Assembly (NCBI GenBank): GCA_964613695.1
Contig: CAZTIR010000015.1
Span: 1-28,387, forward strand
Reading direction: 5' to 3'
Length of the DNA: 28,387 nt
Source: Pyrolobus sp964613695
Lineage (GTDB): Archaea; Thermoproteota; Thermoprotei_A; Sulfolobales; Pyrodictiaceae
Part shown: positions 1 through 7,237 of the stretch, piece by piece
How the letters are laid out: every line of letters begins with the position of its first letter
Numbering within the stretch: the stretch's first letter is position 1
Made by a program: the position numbers and the translations under genes
Notes under the pieces: model-generated
What the model was told of the DNA's origin: nothing
Databases searched by the model: none
What the model saw: only the letters and a program-made list of their open reading frames with translations

Positions 1-84
1 GTAGTAGGCGAGTGTCAAGCTTTTAATGTCTACGAGTTTGTGCAAAAAGAGCTAGTCCAACATATTCTCATTCTACCAGCCTAA
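1..84 (+). CDS. possible 3' end of a truncated upstream gene
   Basis: Frame 1 is open from the window edge for 27 codons and ends in TAA at 82-84. The other five frames carry stops within the first 54 bases. The peptide ends in ELVQHILILPA and is not recognisable. A stretch this short could be open by chance. If real, the gene would converge on mqnC. Only the sequence to the left of the window can decide. Confidence 0.22.
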   Translation, partial: VVGECQAFNVYEFVQKELVQHILILPA

Positions 85-91
85 CCAGCCT

Positions 92-152
92 ACGGGAAGA
101 ACATCACGCCTCTGTACCGCTTTCTCGAGGCTTGCCACAGTCCTCTTCCCGT
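92..152. other. stem-loop in the spacer beside mqnC
   Basis: The 85-278 stretch has no convincing gene. Within it, ACGGGAAGA at 92-100 is exactly complementary to TCTTCCCGT at 144-152. The 43-nt loop holds a second complementary pair, GCCTC (about 109-113) and GAGGC (about 127-131), so a two-tier hairpin could form. It may be a 3'-end structure of mqnC or a small RNA. I see no clear C/D boxes. Confidence 0.3.
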
Positions 153-278
153 GATATGGTTGACACGTGTAACATGCTGCTCGCAACTCTTAACAACCAC
201 TTCTCAAAGCCTATCATATAGCCGCCTTAATAGCGTAACTGTAGGTGCATGCTGCAGCGCTTCTCCTCCTTGAAGAGG

Positions 279-1427
279 TTACGAGGTGCTCCGCGGGAGT
301 TGTTTATAGAAGTTATCGCGTTCATAAGGCTCCTTACCTGCGTTGCGTATCAAGGTCTCTACCTGACTCCTCACCAACACTTCGAGGGGCACACCAGCCG
401 CGGGTAGAACTTTCTCATTGTATAAGGTTCCACCCCAATCATTAGCACCGTACCATAGTGCGATTTGCGCGAGTTCTTTACCTGCAGTTAGCCAACCAGC
501 CTGTATGTACTTTATCTCGTGGCGGAATACGAGCCTGGAGACTGACACCATCATTAAGTGCTCTAGGCCGCCCGCAGCATACGGCAGCTCTCTGGATAGT
601 GCTCCACCCGGCTCATAATTCCATGGTATAAATGCGAGTATGAGACCTCGCCTCCTCTGCAACTCTAACAGTCTTAACAAGTGCTCTGCACGCTCCTCTA
701 GCGTCTCTACATGACTATGCATCATCGTAGCGCTTACCGGGATACCGAGCTTCATAGCCTCATCCATCACTCTTATCCAGGACTCGGGCCCACCCTTAGC
801 AGGCGACAACATCTTCCTAGGACGCTCTGCAAGAATCTCGGCGCCACCACCCGGTATGCTCGAAAGCCCCGCCTCCTTCAACTCCAGCAGCACATCGCGT
901 ATCTTCATGCCCTCTAGGCGTGCAATCCACTCTATCTCGACGGGGCTTAACCCGTGGATAGCTACTCTGCCCCCTGTCGCCTCTCTTATCGCCCTGAACA
1001 ATCGCGTATAATAATCGAGCCTTAGGTTTGGATTCACACCGCCTTGTACAAGAACTTGTCTTATACGGTACCGGTCGTAGTAGAGACGTACCAGGCGCGC
1101 AGCCTCCTCCGGGGTTATAAGGTATGCGCGCTTATCGCCGGGCGGGACGTGGAACGCGCAAAAACTACAACGAATAACACAAACGTTAGTATAGTTGAGA
1201 ATCATGTTAACTATGTATCCGACCCTTCTGCCCGTCAAAGACTCTGTTAGCGCGTTACTCACCGCACCTAGACAGTGTGGTGCGTGAACGAAGTCTTTCA
1301 TAGCGTCAGTGACTGCTTTAACACTAGCCTCGCCGTACAATAGCTTTTCGATGCTCTCATAGTGTTCGAGCACGTCTCGACACTGTGCTAGCTGGTTTTG
1401 CACAAGATGTAATGCTCCCGCGATCAC
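279..1427 (-). CDS. mqnC: cyclic dehypoxanthine futalosine synthase (MqnC), radical SAM
   Basis: A radical SAM enzyme of the futalosine route to menaquinone. The family cyclises dehypoxanthine futalosine to cyclic dehypoxanthine futalosine. The 382-aa product has the cluster motif CVIRCSFC (CX3CX2C) near residue 85, then QGGVNP, PGGGAEIL, the MqnC-type ATMMHSHVET, FIPW and GANDWGG. FIPW and ANDWGG separate it from MqnE. The GTG start at 1427 is well supported: GGAGGT lies 5 nt upstream. The gene diverges from its paralogue mqnE. Full family length, with no sign of damage. Confidence 0.9.
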   Translation of the reverse strand: MIAGALHLVQNQLAQCRDVLEHYESIEKLLYGEASVKAVTDAMKDFVHAPHCLGAVSNALTESLTGRRVGYIVNMILNYTNVCVIRCSFCAFHVPPGDKRAYLITPEEAARLVRLYYDRYRIRQVLVQGGVNPNLRLDYYTRLFRAIREATGGRVAIHGLSPVEIEWIARLEGMKIRDVLLELKEAGLSSIPGGGAEILAERPRKMLSPAKGGPESWIRVMDEAMKLGIPVSATMMHSHVETLEERAEHLLRLLELQRRRGLILAFIPWNYEPGGALSRELPYAAGGLEHLMMVSVSRLVFRHEIKYIQAGWLTAGKELAQIALWYGANDWGGTLYNEKVLPAAGVPLEVLVRSQVETLIRNAGKEPYERDNFYKQLPRSTS

Positions 1428-1432
1428 ACTTT

Positions 1433-1438
1433 ACCTCC
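1433..1438 (-). promoter_or_regulatory. Shine-Dalgarno site of mqnC
   Basis: On the minus strand GGAGGT sits 5 nt before GTG 1427. It fixes the non-ATG start of mqnC and is one of the strongest ribosome-binding sites in the window. Confidence 0.75.
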
Positions 1439-1546
1439 AATTACGACTTACAAGCCTCCTCGAGGGTAAAACGAATTCAGCAATTATCCACCAGCAGGGT
1501 AAGTGGCGGCAGCCAGTTGCATATCGATACAGAGTACCTAGTGGAG

Positions 1547-2677
1547 ATGTCTCTACGCGACGAGCCCTACGACGAGTCTTTGATAGTAGAGTTGCTGGCC
1601 GAGACACCCCTGCACATCCTCTTAGCAGCCGCTGACGAGGTTAAGAGGAGGCTAGTGGGCAACATAGCATCTTATGTAGTGAACGTTTACATCGCGTACA
1701 CCAACGTGTGCATAGCCAGATGCCCTCTCTGCAACTTCTATGCAAGAAACGAGAAGGAGGCATACGTCTTGCCGCCAGACGCTGTAGCTAAGACTATCGT
1801 AGAATACCGCCAGAAACACGGCATAACCGAGGTGCATATAACGGGCGGCCTTAATCCAGAGCTCCGCCTCGACTATTATATCAGCCTACTACACGCTATA
1901 CGCGACGCGGCTCCGGGCGTCATCATAAAAGCGTTCACAGCTGAGGAGATAGACTTCATCTCTAGGCTTGAGGGTGAAAAACCGTCCACAATACTAGCTG
2001 AGCTAAGAGAAGCCGGCCTAGACGCTCTACCCGGCGGGGGCGCCGAGATACTCGACGCCGAGGTTAGGAGGATAATAGCGCCGTATAAGAGCGATCCGAC
2101 CAAATACCTAAAGATTCATGAGACAGCACACCGACTGGGTATAAGATCAAACGCCACGATGCTCTATGGTCACGTAGAGGAGCCGAAGCACATAGCGAGA
2201 CATCTGTTAGAAATATACAAGCTTCAGGGCAAGACGGGCGGGTTCATATCTTTCATACCACTTAGATGGAATCCGGGTAATACACCTCTTGCCAATAACC
2301 CGAGATACAAGCAGCTAATATACAGCAAAGCCAGCGGCATATACGATTTGAGGGTGATAGCCGTATCTAGGCTAGTATTAGCACCCAGAATAAAGCATAT
2401 TGTAGCCTACTGGGTCGCTCTCGGGAAGAAGCTTGCATCTCTCGCCCTACGCGCCGGAGCCGATGATATGGGCGGCACCTTCTACAACGAGCCCGTGATC
2501 TCGTCAGCTAGGGGTACGAAGAGGAGCAGGGGCATGGACCCGGAAGAGATAGAGTTCCTAATACTGCAGAGCGGGTTTAGACCCCAAGAGAGGGACACCT
2601 TCTACAACTACCTTGGCTCACGTACCAGCATTGAGACTTGGAGGAAGACGCCATGGGTGATAGAGCGGTTTACATAA
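1547..2677 (+). CDS. mqnE: aminofutalosine synthase (MqnE), radical SAM
   Basis: The family joins SAM's adenosyl moiety to the enolpyruvyl-benzoate made by MqnA, giving aminodeoxyfutalosine. The sequence shows CIARCPLC (CX3CX2C), HITGGLNPELRLDYY, IKAFTAEEIDF, PGGGAEIL, NATMLYGHVEE, FIPLRWNPGNT and YWVALGKKLASLAL. IKAFTAEEIDF, the LYGHVE motif and FIPL are MqnE-like rather than MqnC-like. The C-terminal GGTFYNE is closer to MqnC, so this may be a divergent archaeal form. The frame is open from 1385, but that would overlap mqnC. ATG 1547 (376 aa) fits the family; GTG 1541 and TTG 1517 are alternatives. The last 25 nt overlap the mqnA-like gene. Confidence 0.83.
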   Translation: MSLRDEPYDESLIVELLAETPLHILLAAADEVKRRLVGNIASYVVNVYIAYTNVCIARCPLCNFYARNEKEAYVLPPDAVAKTIVEYRQKHGITEVHITGGLNPELRLDYYISLLHAIRDAAPGVIIKAFTAEEIDFISRLEGEKPSTILAELREAGLDALPGGGAEILDAEVRRIIAPYKSDPTKYLKIHETAHRLGIRSNATMLYGHVEEPKHIARHLLEIYKLQGKTGGFISFIPLRWNPGNTPLANNPRYKQLIYSKASGIYDLRVIAVSRLVLAPRIKHIVAYWVALGKKLASLALRAGADDMGGTFYNEPVISSARGTKRSRGMDPEEIEFLILQSGFRPQERDTFYNYLGSRTSIETWRKTPWVIERFT

Positions 2678-3405
2678 TACAGCCATATTCTCACCTACTG
2701 CCTATACAGAGAGCCGCAAAACGCTATGGTCTAAAACTCAGGCTAGTAGCGCCTGCCGAGACGACCCACGCCATAGTAGAGATGAGGGCAGGGTATTGCG
2801 GGCTAACGCCCCTTCCTATAGTAGTCTCAGAGTCACTACCTCTCCACAGAGGCCCCACCGTCTATACTGTGAACACGTCTCCCAGCGTCGTGATAGACAC
2901 CGATAGCGAGCTCTGCGATTGCGACATTATACTAGTTACGAGAGAAAGCGTTGCCGCCTACACGTATACGCGGATAGCCGCCCACATACTCTGCGAGAAG
3001 AGGGTAAGAGTAGTCTACAAGATGGATGACGAGAGTGAAGCAAGTGCGCGAGTGTGTAGACTCTATATTGGCGATAAAGGCGTGAAGATATATGCTAAGC
3101 GTGGGGGCCACGTTCTAGAGCTAGCAAAGGTTTATAAGGAGGCCGTAGGCGTAGACCCTGTCTTCGCCGCTACAGCGGGAGGAGGATGTAGTAGAATCGC
3201 GAGTATTTTAGAGAAGATCGCCAGAACAAGGTTCACGATAGGCGACGTGCTCCGAGCCTATAGTAGGCTCCGCGTACCACTCCCGATTATCCTCAAGTAT
3301 TTCGACTCAATACGCCTAGACTATAATATTGAACTTGTAAACCGCAATATCGAGGTTCTCCATGAATTTAAGCATCTGATTAACCCGCACCCGATAACGA
3401 GGTAA
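2653..3405 (+). CDS. MqnA-like chorismate dehydratase, divergent
   Basis: Probable first enzyme of the futalosine pathway, which dehydrates chorismate to 3-enolpyruvyl benzoate. The 250-aa protein has the layout of the MqnA/MqnD periplasmic-binding-like fold. The best match is the C-terminal segment RLYIGDKGVKIYAKR followed by GGHVLELAKVYKEAVGVDPVFA, which parallels the family's IGD...DLG..W...TG.PFVFA region. It lacks the CPND signature of MqnD. ATG 2653 is preceded by GGAGGA with a 7-nt gap and lies inside the end of mqnE, so the two are probably co-translated. Assignment rests on weak similarity plus context. The 3' end runs 85 bp into ribK on the other strand. Confidence 0.62.
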   Translation: MGDRAVYIIQPYSHLLPIQRAAKRYGLKLRLVAPAETTHAIVEMRAGYCGLTPLPIVVSESLPLHRGPTVYTVNTSPSVVIDTDSELCDCDIILVTRESVAAYTYTRIAAHILCEKRVRVVYKMDDESEASARVCRLYIGDKGVKIYAKRGGHVLELAKVYKEAVGVDPVFAATAGGGCSRIASILEKIARTRFTIGDVLRAYSRLRVPLPIILKYFDSIRLDYNIELVNRNIEVLHEFKHLINPHPITR

Positions 3406-3776
3406 ACGTTACCGCCAACACTAGTAGCGTAGTCTTGGAGCCTCGTACACGAGACTATCTCAAGCACTTGAGGGTAGTTATGCACACCCCGCTCCGGTAT
3501 AACGACTAGCGACGGAATGATACCGTAGACTAGAGCTTCTAGGATACACACGCGACCTAAGCTCGGCTCTCTAGGAGCGTAGATGAAACAGGGGCCGCGA
3601 GTTTCCAGGAGTTTTTCCAGGAACACAGAGTGCCTCGTATCTGCTAGCTCGACGTTCAACGTCCCCGGATAAGGGCTGCACTCTAATAATGTGGCGAAGA
3701 GGGATTTGTAGGGCTCTCGAGATACATAGTATGCTCCTTTTCCAACACCCTTCTTTATATAACCCCGTGTGGCCAT
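3321..3776 (-). CDS. ribK: CTP-dependent riboflavin kinase (RibK, DUF120)
   Basis: The archaeal RibK family phosphorylates riboflavin to FMN using CTP. The protein is about 151 aa from ATG 3776. It carries the family's glycine-rich start GVGKGAYYVS, the PYPGTLNVEL motif about 25 residues later, and a PERGVHNYPQVLEIVS segment near the C-terminus. ATG 3776 follows the FAU-1 stop by 7 nt; the frame is open to 3809 but that would overlap FAU-1. It is the last gene of the run that includes the mevalonate genes, whose UbiD-type decarboxylase needs a flavin-derived cofactor. The last 28 codons overlap the mqnA-like gene on the opposite strand. Confidence 0.87.
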   Translation of the reverse strand: MATRGYIKKGVGKGAYYVSREPYKSLFATLLECSPYPGTLNVELADTRHSVFLEKLLETRGPCFIYAPREPSLGRVCILEALVYGIIPSLVVIPERGVHNYPQVLEIVSCTRLQDYATSVGGNVYLVIGCGLIRCLNSWRTSILRFTSSIL

Positions 3777-3783
3777 GTAGACT

Positions 3784-5244
3784 TCACAGCTGCAGCTCGA
3801 CACCCGCAATACTTCTTACCACCTCTCTAATCCTATCGACCACCGTTTCCGGCACAATACCAGCCTCGATATACGCGCGTAACTCATCGACATCTATAAC
3901 TTCGATGCTACCATCGCTCCTCTTCACGATATCGACTGAGAGATCTATATACCTTATCCTGCCTGGAAGTATCTCCGGAGGCGTGTTTATATTAATATAC
4001 TCGCCCTTTATTTCGCCCTCCCGGGATCTATACACATGCTTAACATACCATTCTCTAGTGTCGAACCACGACTCTATCACATCTCCCGGCTCCTTGCTAA
4101 CACCTAGACCATCATAGACACCATACGTCTTCACATGCCTCTCCACAATCACTATCAAGCCTTCACCCTTCCTCCGCACCTCTCTCACAATACCCTGCCC
4201 GAGCTCGATAACACGTCCATCTAGCTTTACATGCTCTATCTTTACGCGCTTACCTTGCATCATGCTAACTATGTAGTCGAGTAGCCCCTCATAAAGCTGG
4301 CCAACGAGTTTGTTGTCGCGTGCAAGCACATACTCGGCAAAATCTATTATGGTGTTCAGCCTCTCATCGCCCAAGCTTTTAATCGTATGATGTAAGGGCA
4401 TCGTTGGGAGAACCTCACTACGTATCTCATCGAGTCTCTTCTTGTCAACGCTGCTTAGCTCCGTTATGTACAGTCGTTCGCCTATAGAGACTACCCCCGT
4501 CTTGCCGCGCGAAATAAGCTCCTTAGCTTTCTCTTCAACTTTCCCTAGCTCCTCCCGTAGCCTCCCCAACTCCTCCCTTAACACACTCTCCTCGGCATCA
4601 CGAGCGCTGCTCCTCCAGTGCACGCCTATACCGTCCTTAGTATAGTCTAACGCCATCGAAGAGAGGAGCGCGCGTCTCGAAGCCTCTCGAATATGTTCGC
4701 TTATCGTGACGTGCGGAGACTTAGACTTGTATAGCATTGCATAGTCGCCTACAACCCTGACCCCGGGGACGAGCCTACCAACCTCGCCTGGAAATATCGG
4801 AGCCTTCACAACCCATCCAACTATGAGTTCGCCCTCCCTACACTCTATACCATTGACAACCTCTAGCTCTACGCCATCAACGCTGGCTATGCACCTCTGC
4901 CCTTCGCTTCGCGTTACACGCGCCACAACTGTAGAGTATAGGTCGAGCTTAGAGCGCCACCAGGGGGAGTGTGCAATATACCTTCTAAGCGTCTCAGCAA
5001 CCTTCTCGGTTTTCTCGGGATAGCCTATCACTAGAAGGCGTGAAGGCTCACTCTCTACACTCTTCACTGTAACGTCCGCGGGTGCAGGAACTTGAGGTAT
5101 ACCAAACCTAGATGATATGAGTGCTGACGCCTGCACTATTTGAAAACCTTCGTCAAGCAGTATCTTCGTCAATGCGGTTGCATAGACCCCCCTCACTCTA
5201 ACGCGAATAATGCCCTCCAACCTGCCCGTCTTCCCGCAGCGCAT
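3784..5244 (-). CDS. fau-1: FAU-1 family RNA-binding protein / probable RNase E/G-like ribonuclease
   Basis: The 486-aa product matches the archaeal FAU-1 family: an N-terminal half related to the RNase E/G S1-type RNA-binding region, a charged helical middle (about residues 215-255, rich in Glu, Arg and Lys and probably coiled coil), and a C-terminal DUF402 domain (from about 330) with ESWFDTREWYVKHVYRS and YIDLSVDIVKR. Family members bind AU-rich RNA and have been linked to rRNA maturation. ATG 5244 has AT-rich TATA-like sequence about 13-35 nt upstream, which suggests a short or absent leader. It lies between UPF0147 and ribK on the same strand. Confidence 0.85.
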   Translation of the reverse strand: MRCGKTGRLEGIIRVRVRGVYATALTKILLDEGFQIVQASALISSRFGIPQVPAPADVTVKSVESEPSRLLVIGYPEKTEKVAETLRRYIAHSPWWRSKLDLYSTVVARVTRSEGQRCIASVDGVELEVVNGIECREGELIVGWVVKAPIFPGEVGRLVPGVRVVGDYAMLYKSKSPHVTISEHIREASRRALLSSMALDYTKDGIGVHWRSSARDAEESVLREELGRLREELGKVEEKAKELISRGKTGVVSIGERLYITELSSVDKKRLDEIRSEVLPTMPLHHTIKSLGDERLNTIIDFAEYVLARDNKLVGQLYEGLLDYIVSMMQGKRVKIEHVKLDGRVIELGQGIVREVRRKGEGLIVIVERHVKTYGVYDGLGVSKEPGDVIESWFDTREWYVKHVYRSREGEIKGEYININTPPEILPGRIRYIDLSVDIVKRSDGSIEVIDVDELRAYIEAGIVPETVVDRIREVVRSIAGVELQL

Positions 5245-5251
5245 ACGGGGA

Positions 5252-5276
5252 GCGATAAAAAGGTAAAAAATTATGG
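5252..5276 (-). promoter_or_regulatory. AT-rich TATA-like promoter region of fau-1
   Basis: The 86-nt spacer between UPF0147 and fau-1 reads, on the minus strand, CCATAATTTTTTACCTTTTT just before ATG 5244. The T-runs could be the TATA box for fau-1 and also end transcripts from UPF0147. Exact box and start site are not resolvable by eye. Confidence 0.4.
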
Positions 5277-5330
5277 CATTCCTACACAGTCTTCAGTCAA
5301 AAATCGTACAACACGTGGCTGTAAACACGG

Positions 5331-5603
5331 TTAGTCTTTTACGGTCTCTAGGAGAGTTATTACGTTCCAGATTATTGTCCTAACATACACGGGCATATTC
5401 GGATCCTGGCTTATCTCGTCCAGAATACTAATCGCGTTTGCTGCACGCACGCCAGGGCTTAGGGTAGGGTCTTTAAGCTGCTTTATAGCCTCCATTGCAG
5501 CACGCCTTATGTTCCTCGGCACGTGGGTATCGTTAATGACCCTAAGCAACATTATGGTAGCCTGCCTAATCTTAGCTTCGTTGTCGTATACAGCTTGCAC
5601 CAT
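5331..5603 (-). CDS. UPF0147 family protein
   Basis: A 90-aa all-helical protein of the archaeal UPF0147 family, whose function is unknown to me. Diagnostic segments are DTHVPRNIRRAAMEAI and AISILDEISQDPNMPVYVRT, which fit the family pattern of a VPRNIR core followed by LDEISxDPNMPxxxRT. ATG 5603 is taken as the start; GTG 5615 is four codons upstream and cannot be excluded, since neither has a clear Shine-Dalgarno site. It lies about 60 nt after the small phosphomevalonate dehydratase subunit. Confidence 0.85.
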   Translation of the reverse strand: MVQAVYDNEAKIRQATIMLLRVINDTHVPRNIRRAAMEAIKQLKDPTLSPGVRAANAISILDEISQDPNMPVYVRTIIWNVITLLETVKD

Positions 5604-5662
5604 GCGCTCGCCCACCAGGAGATGATGTTAACCCCGCCAAGCCAATAACAACTTCCCTGCAC

Positions 5663-6076
5663 CTAGCAACAAACCTCGATGATGCAAGTTCTATTCTCTC
5701 TCAAACTAGTGACTATCGCAGTACGCCCCTCCATGCTCTCCAATACGCTAATGTCGCCCACCTCTAGCCTATCGCATAAAGGTATGCGTGCAAGGACGGC
5801 ACCAGCAATAACCATAGGCTCCGCCATCCTGATCAGAATTATCGCTTCGGGAGCCCTGGACTCGCGGCGCATCCGGTATATAATATAGGGTGCTACAGTG
5901 CTGCCACGGGAGCCTTTAGCGATAAGAATCGCGCCACTAAGATCTAGCCGCTCGAGCTCGCCGTAGAAGCTGACAGCGTGAGGGAACACTACTATCCTAC
6001 CGCGCGATACTCCAGGCACTATAGACCTAGCTTTTAACCGTACAGGCGAGCGTGATGAGCTCATTGAGGCTACCAA
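5663..6076 (-). CDS. phosphomevalonate dehydratase small subunit (AcnX swivel domain, DUF126)
   Basis: Small subunit of the aconitase-X-type enzyme that dehydrates mevalonate 5-phosphate to trans-anhydromevalonate 5-phosphate in the archaeal mevalonate pathway. The 137-aa protein is a swivel domain with PGVSRGRIVV near the N-terminus and the conserved serine-rich loop GSRGSTVAPYIIY in the middle. GGAGGTG at 6081-6087 lies 4 nt before TTG 6076 and favours that start over ATG 6064. The gene begins inside the end of the large-subunit gene (50-nt overlap), as expected for a stoichiometric heterodimer. Confidence 0.88.
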   Translation of the reverse strand: MVASMSSSRSPVRLKARSIVPGVSRGRIVVFPHAVSFYGELERLDLSGAILIAKGSRGSTVAPYIIYRMRRESRAPEAIILIRMAEPMVIAGAVLARIPLCDRLEVGDISVLESMEGRTAIVTSLRENRTCIIEVCC

Positions 6077-7220
6077 CCATCACCTCCACGTTATGCCTCC
6101 GCGGTAGATAGAATGCCGCTTTTAGAGAGTTAGTTGCTATGCTCTTTACACCCCAGCGTGATATATTAGTGACAACGGGACATGTACCAGCCAGTATATA
6201 TACATTCAGTTTTCTAGCGTGTTTTACAATGCTTCTATCCACGCATCCACAAGTAGCGACATATACCGGTATATGGGCGGACCCGCACTTCTCGATGGTA
6301 GAGAGTACGCGCTCCACCATCGAAAACGATAGGTGAGGGCAACCAACGAATATCACGTCCGGAGAGTTTGTTACACCGCCAATATCGTCTAGTAGTTTCT
6401 TAAGCTCGCTTATACTCACCCTCGTTGTAGCCGTCACCCGGTTTACCATCTTGGTGTAGTTGGGGGTCACGCCTGGGAGATATATTAGCGCGTGGCTCCC
6501 CCACGCTCCTGCAGCAGCTAAGAGATTCTTGACAAGCATCTCATCATTATAAGCTTCCTCGCCTCCACCCTCTATCAAGGGTATATGTTCTATATACAAG
6601 CCTAGGTATGCACCAAGAAGCCCGCCTAGAAGCTCGCTCGCTAGACGCCCTTCTATTTTAACGCGAACGCGTGGCACTCTCTCTTCGGGGATGTGCAACC
6701 CCCATTCATAGATACGGCCTGTTAGGCCTGCAGCAAGCGCTATTATGCCGCCTTCGCGGTTCGTATATGCGCCTAGAACGCTATTAGCGTATAGCACCGC
6801 GCTCGACTCAGCCCAGGCTATGTGAGCCCCCCGCCTAGGTCTATTACCGTAATCGTAAGGAGCGCACGAGAGTATATTCCTAAACCCCATGCGCTCTAAC
6901 GCTTTAATAACACGTAGCTGGAGCCCCCACTCCTCTGCATCCCGGGGCAGTAGGCCAAAGACGTCATACCCGATGGGATTAACTGTTGCAAGTGGGACCT
7001 GCACACGGCCGCCCATCCTCAAGAACGATTCTATGAGCTCAACCCCCGCTCTACCAATGTTGGAAACGGATATACCTGAGACGTGAACCGACTCCACGTC
7101 AAGCAATCGCTTAGAGTCGAGCGCCTCCGCGATAGAAACAATAATCTCCATCGCCTTCGCTACAGCCTCACCATATTTCCCTCTCAACATATCCTCATCT
7201 CTCTTCTCAAGTTTCAACAT
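6027..7220 (-). CDS. phosphomevalonate dehydratase large subunit (AcnX)
   Basis: Catalytic subunit of the mevalonate-5-phosphate dehydratase. The 397-aa protein starts MLKLEKRDEDMLRGKYGEA, typical of the family. It holds CAPYDYGNRPRRGAHIAWAE and SVLGAYTNREGG in the first half and FVGCPHLSFS and ILAGTCPVV in the second. Cys119, Cys294 and Cys347 lie in conserved motifs and are candidate [4Fe-4S] ligands. ATG 7220 gives the usual N-terminus. It follows the UbiD-type decarboxylase by 17 nt and overlaps its small subunit, so the two consecutive enzymes are very probably co-transcribed. Confidence 0.9.
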   Translation of the reverse strand: MLKLEKRDEDMLRGKYGEAVAKAMEIIVSIAEALDSKRLLDVESVHVSGISVSNIGRAGVELIESFLRMGGRVQVPLATVNPIGYDVFGLLPRDAEEWGLQLRVIKALERMGFRNILSCAPYDYGNRPRRGAHIAWAESSAVLYANSVLGAYTNREGGIIALAAGLTGRIYEWGLHIPEERVPRVRVKIEGRLASELLGGLLGAYLGLYIEHIPLIEGGGEEAYNDEMLVKNLLAAAGAWGSHALIYLPGVTPNYTKMVNRVTATTRVSISELKKLLDDIGGVTNSPDVIFVGCPHLSFSMVERVLSTIEKCGSAHIPVYVATCGCVDRSIVKHARKLNVYILAGTCPVVTNISRWGVKSIATNSLKAAFYLPRRHNVEVMVGSLNELITLACTVKS

Positions 7221-7237
7221 ACACGATCACCATACCG

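Noticed and set aside
1385..1546. Longer reading of mqnE from 1385
   Set aside because: It would run through the 5' end of mqnC and the spacer, and the added residues do not fit the family N-terminus.
3689..4117. Plus-strand open frame of 142 codons
   Set aside because: It is antisense to ribK and fau-1, and its Ser/Ile-rich sequence is typical of a shadow frame.
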